A stretch of 64,000 nt of DNA. Source: Thermoplasmata archaeon (GTDB lineage Archaea > Thermoplasmatota > Thermoplasmata > Lutacidiplasmatales > SKW197). Below are positions 26,669 through 34,979 of this stretch, piece after piece. Numbering within the stretch: position 1 is the stretch's first letter; each line of letters begins with the position of its first letter. The DNA lies in assembly GCA_026414225.1 (NCBI GenBank), contig JAOAJK010000003.1, forward strand, positions 81,177 through 145,176, read 5' to 3'. The position numbers and the translations under genes are program-made. Under the pieces are notes generated by a model. It was not told the DNA's origin. It worked only from the letters and a program-made list of their open reading frames with translations, and ran no database searches.

Positions 26669-27613
26669 ATGTATCTGAGAATCTCAAAATCCGACCTGGC
26701 CGGGATTCCCCCAAAGCTCACAAAGGAAAAAGTTGCCGGGCTGATTGACCACACGGAACTGAAGCCGCATGTTCTGACAAAAAAAATTCACTCGCTGTGC
26801 GATGAAGCAGAACGATACGGGTTTGCCTCTATCTGCGTGAATTCTGGAAGGGTAAAGGAAGCAACGGAATACATCCGTGCAAAGGACTTGGACGTGCTCG
26901 TGTGCTCTGTCGTGGGGTTTCCCCTCGGACAGATGAAGATTGAGGCAAAGGCATATGAGACCAAGCTGGCAGTGGAGGATGGAGCCGAAGAGATAGACAC
27001 GGTTATAAATGTGGGCAAGCTGCGGGAGTTAAGCACCGCTAAGGGTCAAGAGAAGGAAACAATTCGCAGGTTCCTTTTAAACGATGTGGGAGAAGTTGTG
27101 AAGGCAGCGGATGGCAAAATTGTGAAGGTGATTCTGGAAACCGGTTTTCTTACTGACGAGGAGATTGCTGAGGGCTGCAGAATCAGTGTTGAGGCCGGTG
27201 CCCATTTTGTCAAGACATCCACCGGGTTTGGACCGATGGGTGCGCTTCCCGCTCATCTGAAGCTGATGCGAGAAACAGCTGGGAGAAAAAAGGGAGTTAA
27301 GGCCTCCGGAGGGGTTACAAATTTCCTTGACATGGTGCGGTGTATCTATGCATGTGCAAATGATGAAGAACTCCTGAACCCCGTTTACTTCAGAATAGGG
27401 ACTAGTTCCGGGATCAACATCGTAAACACAGTTTCGTGGCTCAAATACACCGATAACTGGTTCATTGACGAAATTCCCTGCAGATACTGTCCGAGTAACT
27501 TTGTTTCCAAACTGCCTGAAGAAATAAAAGATTACTATGTAGCGAAGTGCAGGAACTGTCAGATACTGACACCTGCGGAAATTGAGGAAAGGAGGAAACA
27601 CCACAAGTTGTAG
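26669..27613 (+). CDS. deoC: deoxyribose-phosphate aldolase with C-terminal zinc-ribbon-like tail
   Basis: 314 aa. The first 250 residues are DeoC: LIDHTELKPHV, VCSVVGFPLGQM, EIDTVINVGKL, and the Schiff-base Lys in HFVKTSTGFG. The enzyme splits 2-deoxyribose 5-phosphate into glyceraldehyde 3-phosphate and acetaldehyde. Typical DeoC proteins are about 220-260 aa. The extra 50-residue tail has CRYC and CRNC pairs, a probable zinc ribbon. An insertion (about residues 121-137, KGQEKETIRRFLLNDVG) is also seen. The aldehyde oxidoreductase starts 11 nt downstream, so the acetaldehyde product may be passed on. The regulator is divergent. Confidence 0.93.
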   Translation: MYLRISKSDLAGIPPKLTKEKVAGLIDHTELKPHVLTKKIHSLCDEAERYGFASICVNSGRVKEATEYIRAKDLDVLVCSVVGFPLGQMKIEAKAYETKLAVEDGAEEIDTVINVGKLRELSTAKGQEKETIRRFLLNDVGEVVKAADGKIVKVILETGFLTDEEIAEGCRISVEAGAHFVKTSTGFGPMGALPAHLKLMRETAGRKKGVKASGGVTNFLDMVRCIYACANDEELLNPVYFRIGTSSGINIVNTVSWLKYTDNWFIDEIPCRYCPSNFVSKLPEEIKDYYVAKCRNCQILTPAEIEERRKHHKL

Positions 27614-27624
27614 GAGGCGAAAGA

Positions 27625-29391
27625 ATGAATGGATGGTGTGGAAAATTGTTAAGAATCAATCTCACGGAAAAAACTGGTAAAGTTGAGAACCTGGATGAGA
27701 ACATTCTGCGGAATTTTATCGGGGGCAGGGGCCTGGGTGCAAAGCTCCTGTATGATGAGGTAAAGCCGGAGACGGAACCACTCTCGGCTGAGAATAAACT
27801 GATCTTCACGGTCGGGCCACTTACTGCAACCGGCGCACCGACCGCCGGAAGATACTCGATAACAAGCAAGTCACCCCTCACAGGCACGATTTTTGACTCG
27901 AACTCTGGTGGACATTTTGGGCTGGAGATTAAGAAGGCGGGCTACGATGCGGTTGTGATTGAAGGAACCGCGGAAAAACTTACATACCTGTTTGTGAATG
28001 ATGAAAATGTAAGATTTGAAGATGCGTCCGAGCTTGCAGGGCTCGATACCCATACAACCACCGACAAAGTTTTGGCAGGGACGGATGAAAGGGCGAGGGT
28101 TGCCTGCATCGGTCCAGCAGGTGAGAAACTTGGATTGATCGGCTGCATAATCAACGACCGTCACAGGGCTGCAGGTAGGGGAGGTCTGGGTGCGGTTATG
28201 GGCTCAAAGAATCTGAAGGCGATTGCAGTCCTGGGCACAGGGAGTCCAGCGATTGCACAGCCAGAGAGGTTTGAGGCAGCAAAAAAGCTTGCCCAGGAGG
28301 CAATTGCGAAGAACCCTGTGACAAAGGATGCCCTGCCGAATTATGGGACTGCGGTGCTTGTGAATGTAATCAACGAAATCGGGGCTTTGCCAACGAAGAA
28401 CTACCAGGAGGGCATATTCAAGGATGCGGATGCAATTTCTGGCGAGACAATTCGGGAGCGAATATTTGTCCGGAGGAGTGCCTGCGGGCACTGCCCGATT
28501 GCTTGCGGGAGGGTTACAAGGGCCGGGGGCGAGGAGGGCGAGGGCCCGGAGTATGAAACGGTCTGGGCTTTCGGCGCTGACTGCGGGGTGAATGATATCG
28601 AGAAGATTGCGATTGCCAACTACAAGTGCAACCGTTACGGGCTGGACACAATCTCGACGGGTGCAACAATTGCGTGTGCAATGGAACTGAGTGAGAGGGG
28701 CGTGATTACCGAGTACATCAGGTTTGGAAATGCGGATGCAGTGCTCCAGCTAATTGACAAAATTGGAAGCATGGAGGGGATTGGAGAAAAGCTGGCCATG
28801 GGGTCTTACAGGTTTGCAAAGGAATACGGTGCGGAGGAATATTCAATGAGCGTGAAGGGGCTTGAGCTGCCCGCTTACGACCCCCGGGGCGTCCAGGGGA
28901 TGGGCCTTGCTTATGCGACATCAAACAGGGGTGGCTGTCATCTGAGGGGCTACATGACCGCACCGGAGGTCCTTGGAAATCCTTACATGGTGGACAGGTT
29001 GAAAACCGAGGGAAAGGCAGGACTGACCGTTCTTCTGCAGAACATTTCTGCGGCTGTGGACTCGCTCGTGCTCTGCAGGTTTTCACAGTTCGGGCTGAAC
29101 CCAGAACATTATGCGGAGATGCTCTCCGCTGCTACGGGTATTGACTACAGCGACACGGATTTGCTGCTTGCGGGAGAACGGATTTACAACCTGGAACGGG
29201 TATACAATGTAAGGGCTCGTGTTCCCGGCGATACTCTCCCGAAGCGGTTGCTTACGGAGAAGTTGAAGGAAGGGCATTCAAAGGGGTATGTTGTGGAGCT
29301 GGACACAATGCTGCGGCAGTACTACGAGATACGGGGCTGGGATGAAAACGGAGTGCCACTGAAAGAGACATTAAAGCGGCTCGGGTTGTGA
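27625..29391 (+). CDS. aor: tungsten-dependent aldehyde:ferredoxin oxidoreductase
   Basis: 588 aa, close to the family length of about 600. It oxidises aldehydes to acids with ferredoxin as acceptor, using a tungstopterin and a [4Fe-4S] cluster. N-terminal GGRGLGAKLLYDEV and the substrate/pterin-region GPLTATGAPTAGRY are typical. The cluster cysteines are CGHCPIAC (about 290-297) and a later Cys in LVLCRFSQFG (about 490). The RHRAAGRGGLGAVMGSKNLKAI segment binds the pterin. AGGAGG precedes the ATG. Pairing with deoC suggests acetaldehyde oxidation to acetate with energy conserved as reduced ferredoxin; this is inference. Confidence 0.95.
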   Translation: MNGWCGKLLRINLTEKTGKVENLDENILRNFIGGRGLGAKLLYDEVKPETEPLSAENKLIFTVGPLTATGAPTAGRYSITSKSPLTGTIFDSNSGGHFGLEIKKAGYDAVVIEGTAEKLTYLFVNDENVRFEDASELAGLDTHTTTDKVLAGTDERARVACIGPAGEKLGLIGCIINDRHRAAGRGGLGAVMGSKNLKAIAVLGTGSPAIAQPERFEAAKKLAQEAIAKNPVTKDALPNYGTAVLVNVINEIGALPTKNYQEGIFKDADAISGETIRERIFVRRSACGHCPIACGRVTRAGGEEGEGPEYETVWAFGADCGVNDIEKIAIANYKCNRYGLDTISTGATIACAMELSERGVITEYIRFGNADAVLQLIDKIGSMEGIGEKLAMGSYRFAKEYGAEEYSMSVKGLELPAYDPRGVQGMGLAYATSNRGGCHLRGYMTAPEVLGNPYMVDRLKTEGKAGLTVLLQNISAAVDSLVLCRFSQFGLNPEHYAEMLSAATGIDYSDTDLLLAGERIYNLERVYNVRARVPGDTLPKRLLTEKLKEGHSKGYVVELDTMLRQYYEIRGWDENGVPLKETLKRLGL

Positions 29392-29623
29392 GATGCGGAA
29401 ATGCGAACTGGATGCACTGAATTATCCGCCATCCCCGTGAACCTTGGGACTATGCATGAATGTTCATTATGTCCGTTGGCAGAAACCTCAAAATCTATGG
29501 ACGGATTACCTGCCACCACATGCGTTCACGATGTTGCTTGACAAATACACATACAAAGAAATGGCAAATGTTAAATATGCGAATAATATTATGAAAAATA
29601 CATCTAACATATGGAGGAGAACT
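29392..29623. other. spacer before the Cys-rich cassette
   Basis: 232 nt between aor and the cassette. The second half is A/T-rich and holds possible TATA elements (TTAAATATG at about 29570-29578). The downstream reading frame stays open back to a TTG at 29444, but the strong GGAGGAG before 29624 argues that this stretch is not translated. No other feature is seen. Confidence 0.4.
29613..29619 (+). promoter_or_regulatory. ribosome binding site deciding the cassette start
   Basis: GGAGGAG ends 4 nt (its GGAGG core 6 nt) before the ATG at 29624. It marks the likely true start and excludes the longer frame from 29444. Confidence 0.65.
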
Positions 29624-31003
29624 ATGCAATCTAATCTGCCAGCAAATCTTCAAAACCTCGTCAAGCTCTTCAGAGTTTGTGAGTGGTTTGATAATGCTAG
29701 ATGGAATCAGCAGGTGCCGTGTTCCAGCCCTTCATCCTCTCTCGTCCACTACTCATACAACACGATGCCTGACGATGTGTTTAGCCAACAGCAGCTTAAC
29801 AAGCTTAAACTAAAGCCATCTGAGAAAATCCTAATCCACTGGCTAACCTATATCACAGATTACCAGATGCGTTATACGCTTGTTTGGGCAGGAGGCTTTA
29901 AGGTGTTTACATGTTTGGTAAAATGCTATACCTCCCAGAGATCCACACCCGCTGCAGAAATTTTAGCCGCGCATTTCGACCAATCCAAGAAGCATTTTAC
30001 TACCTGCCAGAATTTCGGAGGGATAATCGGGCACACAACTTTCACATCTAGACAACCACAAATAAATAGGAGAAAAATCGAACAAACACTTAATGTGCTC
30101 GACCACTATGATAGAGATATCGTTAAATTCATAGTTGATACTTTCCTCGCGTTTCATCAACCCCACGCTACCAATCCTCAGAATTGCGATTGTCTCAGAA
30201 AAGTTGCGTGTGCCCTCTGGTTGTTAACCTACACCGCAAACAATACCACCCAAAATTGGCCTCGAATACTGGCAAGTTTCACCAATAATCCTGCGGGATT
30301 TATAAACTCACCACAATTTGATTATGTATATTCTAAGATGTTTGACCCCCTCCATGACAAGAAAAGATTGTGGTGCTGTGTGAGGGACTACAAAAAAGGT
30401 GATGATTGTGAATATCATCAAATCTTTAAGGACGCTATTTTGAATTTATATCCAGGTCAATTGCAACAGATAATAAATTGGTGGGACCAGTTGCCTTTAG
30501 ACCAGCTAGAGCTTCCAGGGGATGTATGGAATGAGAAGTTTAGAGGGATGTTCACCGGATTCCTACAGCAGAAACATCGATGCTCGCGTGCCCCGTGCGT
30601 TGTTAGATTTTCTTATTCTGTGATATCTTCTCAAATGGGTTCGCAGTCATTCTATCCCGAGCAGGTTGATGTGAGTTTTGATTTTGCGCAAAGGATGTGT
30701 GGGGAGAAAAAGAATAAAGATAAAAAATGCGATGTTTGCCCGTTCCGTGTGGGTGGGTTAAAGCTCTGCAAAAGGGTTGCTTTACCCCTGCCTTCAGACC
30801 CTTCCAAATGCACACCCTCCATGTACTGTAACATCGCATGGGAGTGTTGTGGGTATTATTATGTCTGTACCAATGGAGGAGGAAACTGTTTTATGCGGAG
30901 TTTTGATGGTGGGCTCTGTGATGGGACACAAAATGTTTCTGAAGGGCTCGACAGGGAAAACATGAAGGTACTGAGTGATAAATCCCACTGTGGAGGTGAA
31001 TGA
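29624..31003 (+). CDS. Cys-rich protein of unknown function (cassette gene 1)
   Basis: 459 aa, not recognised. Residues 1-300 are mostly helical, with LKPSEKILIHWLTYITDYQMRY and a region rich in His, Trp and Asn. The C-terminal 120 residues hold about 20 cysteines, including CSRAPC, KKCDVCPFRVGGLKLC and MYCNIAWECCGYYYVC, so several zinc or Fe-S sites are likely. There is no signal peptide or membrane helix. Composition differs from neighbours: more A/T in third positions and many Asn, Gln and Thr. It is joined to the next gene by interlocked stop/start regions with a shared GGAGGTGA, so the two form an operon. Flanking genes are housekeeping, so this looks like an inserted accessory cassette. 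A role in defence or nucleic-acid handling is only a guess. Confidence 0.7.
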   Translation: MQSNLPANLQNLVKLFRVCEWFDNARWNQQVPCSSPSSSLVHYSYNTMPDDVFSQQQLNKLKLKPSEKILIHWLTYITDYQMRYTLVWAGGFKVFTCLVKCYTSQRSTPAAEILAAHFDQSKKHFTTCQNFGGIIGHTTFTSRQPQINRRKIEQTLNVLDHYDRDIVKFIVDTFLAFHQPHATNPQNCDCLRKVACALWLLTYTANNTTQNWPRILASFTNNPAGFINSPQFDYVYSKMFDPLHDKKRLWCCVRDYKKGDDCEYHQIFKDAILNLYPGQLQQIINWWDQLPLDQLELPGDVWNEKFRGMFTGFLQQKHRCSRAPCVVRFSYSVISSQMGSQSFYPEQVDVSFDFAQRMCGEKKNKDKKCDVCPFRVGGLKLCKRVALPLPSDPSKCTPSMYCNIAWECCGYYYVCTNGGGNCFMRSFDGGLCDGTQNVSEGLDRENMKVLSDKSHCGGE

Positions 31004-31005
31004 TA

Positions 31006-31431
31006 ATGTGCAATTGGGAAGATATATGTATTGGAAAGAACGCAGTGATACCAGCAGACGTGCTCAGAACTACATGCGAAATACTTCAAGAGGTTGCGAA
31101 GCAAAGGAGAACAATCGCATATGGAGAGCTTATTGATCTATTAAAGGAAAAATATGTGGCGAATATTTATATTAGCAGGTATATTAACAGGTTCACAATT
31201 GGACGGATTTTGGATGAAGTTAACAAGCAGGTTGCAAATACGACAAACCCTTCAATCTATCCTTCTTCAATTGTGGTGACAAAAGATACAGGAAAACCTG
31301 GAGACGGTTTTTGGGAAGTACAATATGGAACGCAACCCCCTGCGCGTGTGCAACAACAAAATCGCGTCGATGCATTGACCAAGTATCAGCAAGCTGTGTT
31401 TGATGTAAGTAAGTGGAGCTGCAATTGTTAA
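31006..31431 (+). CDS. small protein of unknown function (cassette gene 2)
   Basis: 141 aa from the ATG at 31006, which is 6 nt after GGAGGTGA (30992-30999). The ATG at 31000 is too close. The middle reads IAYGELIDLLKEKY, then FTIGRILDEVNKQVAN, then IYPSSIVVTKDTGKPGDGFWE. This pattern (YGEL / IG-x-x-L / S-x-VV-x-KDTG-x-PG-x-GF) recalls small bacterial proteins of unknown function that I know only by pattern. The C-terminus ends with CNC. It is probably translated with the upstream Cys-rich protein, with which it may form a complex or toxin-like pair. Function is unknown. Confidence 0.7.
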   Translation: MCNWEDICIGKNAVIPADVLRTTCEILQEVAKQRRTIAYGELIDLLKEKYVANIYISRYINRFTIGRILDEVNKQVANTTNPSIYPSSIVVTKDTGKPGDGFWEVQYGTQPPARVQQQNRVDALTKYQQAVFDVSKWSCNC

Positions 31432-31533
31432 TCTAAAAATTGGGAGTATTTCTGGGGTTTATCGGCACATCTCCCTCCCCTTGAGAAATCTTTATCAGGT
31501 TGAACTACTTCTGGCAAACTGAAGGCTGATACC

Positions 31534-33303
31534 ATGCTCATCGAAATAGAAAAACTTACCATAGAAAGTTTTCTCGAGATTTTTGAGAGAATCCAGGAGA
31601 TAAAGCGAAGAGCGGGGATTGAAGGCATTCTGAACAACCCGCCAGACCTTCTGGAGCGTGCGAAGAGTTATGGCATCCAGTATAAGAATGGCTCGTGGGG
31701 CTGGGCCTCGAACATCTGGAGCAGAAGTGCGGAGGGAAGCGTGGTGGTTGAGAAAAACGACGAACTGAAACCGGAACACAAGGAGCTGATGAGGTCCGTG
31801 CTCGAACAAATTCTATGCAGAAAGCTTATCCAGGTAGATGCGACGATCGGAATGCCCGGCACACCAGTAGCAATGCATGCACGGCTTTATGAGGATGCCC
31901 AGTTCCCTGACATTGCCTACCGCTGGAAGGAACTGAATTTCCCTGCCTCACTTGGAGAGAAACCGGATGCACTTATCTTCCACATTCCCCACTACCTCGA
32001 AAATCCAAATGTGCCTGGGAAAAAAGACATGCTCAAGGTTCTCCGTTTTCCCAACCACAATTACACAATTGTAACTGCCACATCTTATCAGGGAGAGGTA
32101 AAAAAAGGGTTTCTGACCCACTGGATAAACTATGTTTACCAGAAGGGCGGCACCGGAGAGCATGCCTCGCTCAAGGAATTTACCGTGAAACGGGTGGATG
32201 GAACCGAGAAGCGGATTGCAATGTGTGTCTGGGGCTTGAGTGGAAGCGGCAAATCCACCCACGGGCTCTACATTTTGAACGAACGCACCAACAAAATTTT
32301 CATTGAAAAATTCGGCATTGACATGGCAAGGTATGTGTATGACCAGGTGATAAAGAACGACGACATCGTCGCAATCTTCCCTGACAGGGTTTATGGCTCC
32401 GAAAAGGGCTCCTGGACGAAGACCGAGGATGTGGATGAGAGCCAGGTTGCAATGTACACTGCGGGGATGTCTCCCAGGGCGCTCCACGAAAACACGGAAT
32501 TTGATGAAAATGGAAATGTGAGCTTCGCTGGTAAACTGTTCCAGTACCACGGCAAGCTCAATCAGAATGCGAGGAGCGTATTCTATCTTGAAGACACCGG
32601 CTACTATGATGGAAATGTGAACTCGAGCGTGCCCCTCAACATGGCTGTCTTCATCAGTCCCGGCTACACATCCGACTATGCCTGGGTGAAAATAAACAGT
32701 CCAGAATTTGCGGCAAAGGTTCTGGCAGATGGGAGAACAATCGGGCATCCGGCCCAGAGCCGCATAGGTGTGGGGCAGGAGAAGTATGAGAGCCGCTATT
32801 GCTTGCCATTCACGATGGGTGCAACCAATGCCCAGCATGTGACAAGGTTCTATGAGTTTATGGTTGCGAGAAAGGATGACCCTGTAGAAGTTTATCTTAT
32901 CAACACCACGGGGCGTGTGGGCGCAGAGTACGAATGGGTAGAAAAAGACCTCGGTGGCAGAAAACTTCTCGTGCCCACTGCTAAGTTTGTGGAAAAGGAT
33001 GGAAAAAAGAAGCCCGTGGGTGGCACAGGACCCACCATAGAGGAAACGGAACTCTTTTTGTTCCAGACAGCAAGGGGTGCCGTGGAGTATGCTGCCCATC
33101 CAGTGTTTGGAGACCGTGTCCAGGTGCCAGTTCATGTTGAGGGTCTCCGGGAGGACCGGTTGAAGCAGCTTGACCCATTCACCTACCGCACCAGGGAGGA
33201 AATGGAGAAACTGTTGAAAGCCCAGATAGAACTGAGCAAATACTATCTCGCAGTCCAGTGCCCAGGACTTCCAGTTAAAATTCTGAATGCAATGGACTTC
33301 TGA
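31534..33303 (+). CDS. pckA: phosphoenolpyruvate carboxykinase (ATP-type), divergent
   Basis: 589 aa, longer than the usual 530-540 of ATP-PEPCK. The nucleotide loop GLSGSGKST (234-242) matches the kinase-1a motif. The downstream order (ALHENTEFDENGNVSF, then NMAVFISPG, then FTMGATNAQHVTRF, then VYLINTTGRVG) matches ATP-type PEPCK. The usual DDEHGW kinase-2 motif is not obvious, and the N-terminal 200 residues are divergent. The expected reaction is oxaloacetate + ATP to phosphoenolpyruvate + CO2, the entry to gluconeogenesis. Substrate use may differ. A TATA-like CTTTATCA lies near 31488. Confidence 0.78.
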   Translation: MLIEIEKLTIESFLEIFERIQEIKRRAGIEGILNNPPDLLERAKSYGIQYKNGSWGWASNIWSRSAEGSVVVEKNDELKPEHKELMRSVLEQILCRKLIQVDATIGMPGTPVAMHARLYEDAQFPDIAYRWKELNFPASLGEKPDALIFHIPHYLENPNVPGKKDMLKVLRFPNHNYTIVTATSYQGEVKKGFLTHWINYVYQKGGTGEHASLKEFTVKRVDGTEKRIAMCVWGLSGSGKSTHGLYILNERTNKIFIEKFGIDMARYVYDQVIKNDDIVAIFPDRVYGSEKGSWTKTEDVDESQVAMYTAGMSPRALHENTEFDENGNVSFAGKLFQYHGKLNQNARSVFYLEDTGYYDGNVNSSVPLNMAVFISPGYTSDYAWVKINSPEFAAKVLADGRTIGHPAQSRIGVGQEKYESRYCLPFTMGATNAQHVTRFYEFMVARKDDPVEVYLINTTGRVGAEYEWVEKDLGGRKLLVPTAKFVEKDGKKKPVGGTGPTIEETELFLFQTARGAVEYAAHPVFGDRVQVPVHVEGLREDRLKQLDPFTYRTREEMEKLLKAQIELSKYYLAVQCPGLPVKILNAMDF

Positions 33304-33312
33304 TACTACCAC

Positions 33313-33323
33313 TACCTTTAATA
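33313..33323 (+). promoter_or_regulatory. TATA box for mbf1
   Basis: CTTTAATATTT lies about 36 nt before the MBF1 ATG, in the 50-nt gap after the PEPCK-like gene. Confidence 0.45.
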
Positions 33324-33353
33324 TTTCCTCCTCTTTCTCTTGGGCGTGAAATC

Positions 33354-33839
33354 ATGAACTGTGAGATGTGCGGGATGGAAACCAAGGTTCTGAAAAAGGT
33401 GCTGGTTGAAGGCACGGTACTGTCGCTCTGTCCCAGGTGTGCCAGATATGGTAAGGAAATTTCCGAGACACCTAAATCCGAAATTCCTGCACCCTTCAGA
33501 AAGCCACAGCAGAGGCAGGAGGTGGACATCTATTCCAAGATGCCCGAGGAGGAACTCGTCGAGGACTACAACGAACGCATCAGGAGGGCGAGGGAGGCAA
33601 GGGGCTGGAGCCAGGAAGAACTCGGAAAACGGATAAACGAGAAAAAATCAATAATTGCGAAGATTGAGACAAAGGAGTTCAGACCACCGGATGCTCTCGC
33701 AAAAAAACTCGAGGTAACGCTCAACATCAAACTCCTGGAAAAGGTCAATGAAAATGTTGCGTTAAAATCATCTAGCCGTGATAAAACCCTCACCCTCGGG
33801 GATATGATTGTGATAAAAGAGGAGAAAAAGAAAAGATAG
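33354..33839 (+). CDS. mbf1: archaeal multiprotein bridging factor 1
   Basis: 161 aa. Archaeal MBF1 has an N-terminal zinc ribbon (NCEMCG and LCPRCARYG), a linker with proline, and a cro/HTH domain at about 75-130 (RIRRAREARGWSQEELGKRINEKKSIIAKIE). It binds ribosomes and transcription factors in archaea and eukaryotes and is thought to link translation and stress. The length fits the family. It ends 2 nt from the stop of the convergent gap gene. Confidence 0.95.
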   Translation: MNCEMCGMETKVLKKVLVEGTVLSLCPRCARYGKEISETPKSEIPAPFRKPQQRQEVDIYSKMPEEELVEDYNERIRRAREARGWSQEELGKRINEKKSIIAKIETKEFRPPDALAKKLEVTLNIKLLEKVNENVALKSSSRDKTLTLGDMIVIKEEKKKR

Positions 33840-33841
33840 TT

Positions 33842-34876
33842 TTATTTTATTATTTTCAATGTTCTGTTTGTCTTCTCGATGCTCTTCAATTTGTCGGATT
33901 CCAGGTTCATCATTGCCCTGATGGCATCGATGTTTTCAGGCACCACATCGCTTTCCTGGTGGACTGCCTGTGTGTAGTAGAGTTCCCTGCCCACAACACT
34001 TACTCCATCTTTCCAGACCGGAATCTCGTAGAGATCTCCCCTGGGTCTTCCGAGGTCCTTTGCATATTCCATCAGCTGGGCAGTTGATTCAAATCCGTGC
34101 TTTGAGTTCACGAGAATAACTCTTGTGGTATTCTTCCAGATGTTGATTACATCCTCTGTTTTGACTTCCTTCTTCAGGGTTACCATCACATTGTGGAGGT
34201 GCATGATAGTTGTGGGCACCACTACAGCCATGCTGCTGATGTTGATGTCTGGAACCACGCTCTGCACATCCGGTCCATGGTGGGAGGGCACCTTGATCTC
34301 CGGCTGAATTGCGTTGAGCGGTCCCTTCTTTGAGTCGTTCGGGTCAGTTGCCCTGCGAACAAGCACCACCTTCACATTCTCAATCCCGATTTCCCTGTGG
34401 ACAGGCACGAGGGTTCTCAGCAAGCCCGTCGTGTTGCAGGAAACCACCCTCACATACTTTGCTCCAATACATTTCTCGTAGTTGGCAAACGCATTGAACG
34501 AGAGCCCTGTGAGTTTGTGCTTTTCTCCGCCTTGAAAGATTGCTGGTTTTCCCAGTTCCTCGTAAACCTTTTTGTAGTCCTCACCAGTAGTTCCGCCTTC
34601 CTTCTTCTTGCCCGGTGTGCAGTCCACGATGATGTCCGCCTCCTCGAAGAGTTCCTTTGCAGTTCCAGCGACATCGAACCCTGCATCCTTGAACGCCTGG
34701 ACTTTGTCATCGCTCGCCGCATAAATCTTGAAGCCCTTCTGCATCGCTGTTATGCACTCGTAGGTGGGCCTTGTTTTCACGACCCCGATGATTTTCATGT
34801 CGTCCTGCCAGCTCACAGCATCTGCCACTCTCTTTCCGATGGTTCCATACCCGTTTATTGCTACCTTCACGACCAT
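33842..34876 (-). CDS. gap: type II glyceraldehyde-3-phosphate dehydrogenase
   Basis: 344 aa, archaeal class (phosphorylating, NAD(P)). Nucleotide-binding INGYGTIGKRVADAV, TPGKKKEGG and catalytic Cys in SCNTTGL (about 140) are present. It converts glyceraldehyde 3-phosphate to 1,3-bisphosphoglycerate, the substrate of Pgk encoded at 19444. AAGGGGAT precedes the ATG, and a TATA-like GTTTAATTATC is near 34908-34918. A GTPase operon is divergent. The gene is convergent with mbf1 with only 2 nt between. Confidence 0.98.
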   Translation of the reverse strand: MVVKVAINGYGTIGKRVADAVSWQDDMKIIGVVKTRPTYECITAMQKGFKIYAASDDKVQAFKDAGFDVAGTAKELFEEADIIVDCTPGKKKEGGTTGEDYKKVYEELGKPAIFQGGEKHKLTGLSFNAFANYEKCIGAKYVRVVSCNTTGLLRTLVPVHREIGIENVKVVLVRRATDPNDSKKGPLNAIQPEIKVPSHHGPDVQSVVPDINISSMAVVVPTTIMHLHNVMVTLKKEVKTEDVINIWKNTTRVILVNSKHGFESTAQLMEYAKDLGRPRGDLYEIPVWKDGVSVVGRELYYTQAVHQESDVVPENIDAIRAMMNLESDKLKSIEKTNRTLKIIK

Positions 34877-34941
34877 GGTTATCCCCTTGAAACTGCAATA
34901 GAAACAGGATAATTAAACTTTCTCCCGTGCGCCAAGATTAG

Positions 34942-34950
34942 TTTTATATA
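34942..34950 (+). promoter_or_regulatory. TATA box for the GTPase operon
   Basis: TTTTATATA lies about 35 nt before the ATG at 34980. The predicted leader contains a GTGA ribosome binding site. Confidence 0.55.
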
Positions 34951-34979
34951 TCACAACTCAATGGTGGTTCAGTGAGAAT

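Noticed and set aside
29444..29623. 60-residue N-terminal extension of the Cys-rich cassette protein from a TTG
   Set aside because: A strong GGAGGAG and ATG occur at 29624, and the extension has odd composition.
31948..33312. 454-aa open frame on the minus strand opposite the PEPCK gene
   Set aside because: The plus strand encodes a recognised PEPCK-like enzyme with conserved motifs. The antisense translation has no family features and is rich in Cys/His, as expected of a shadow frame.
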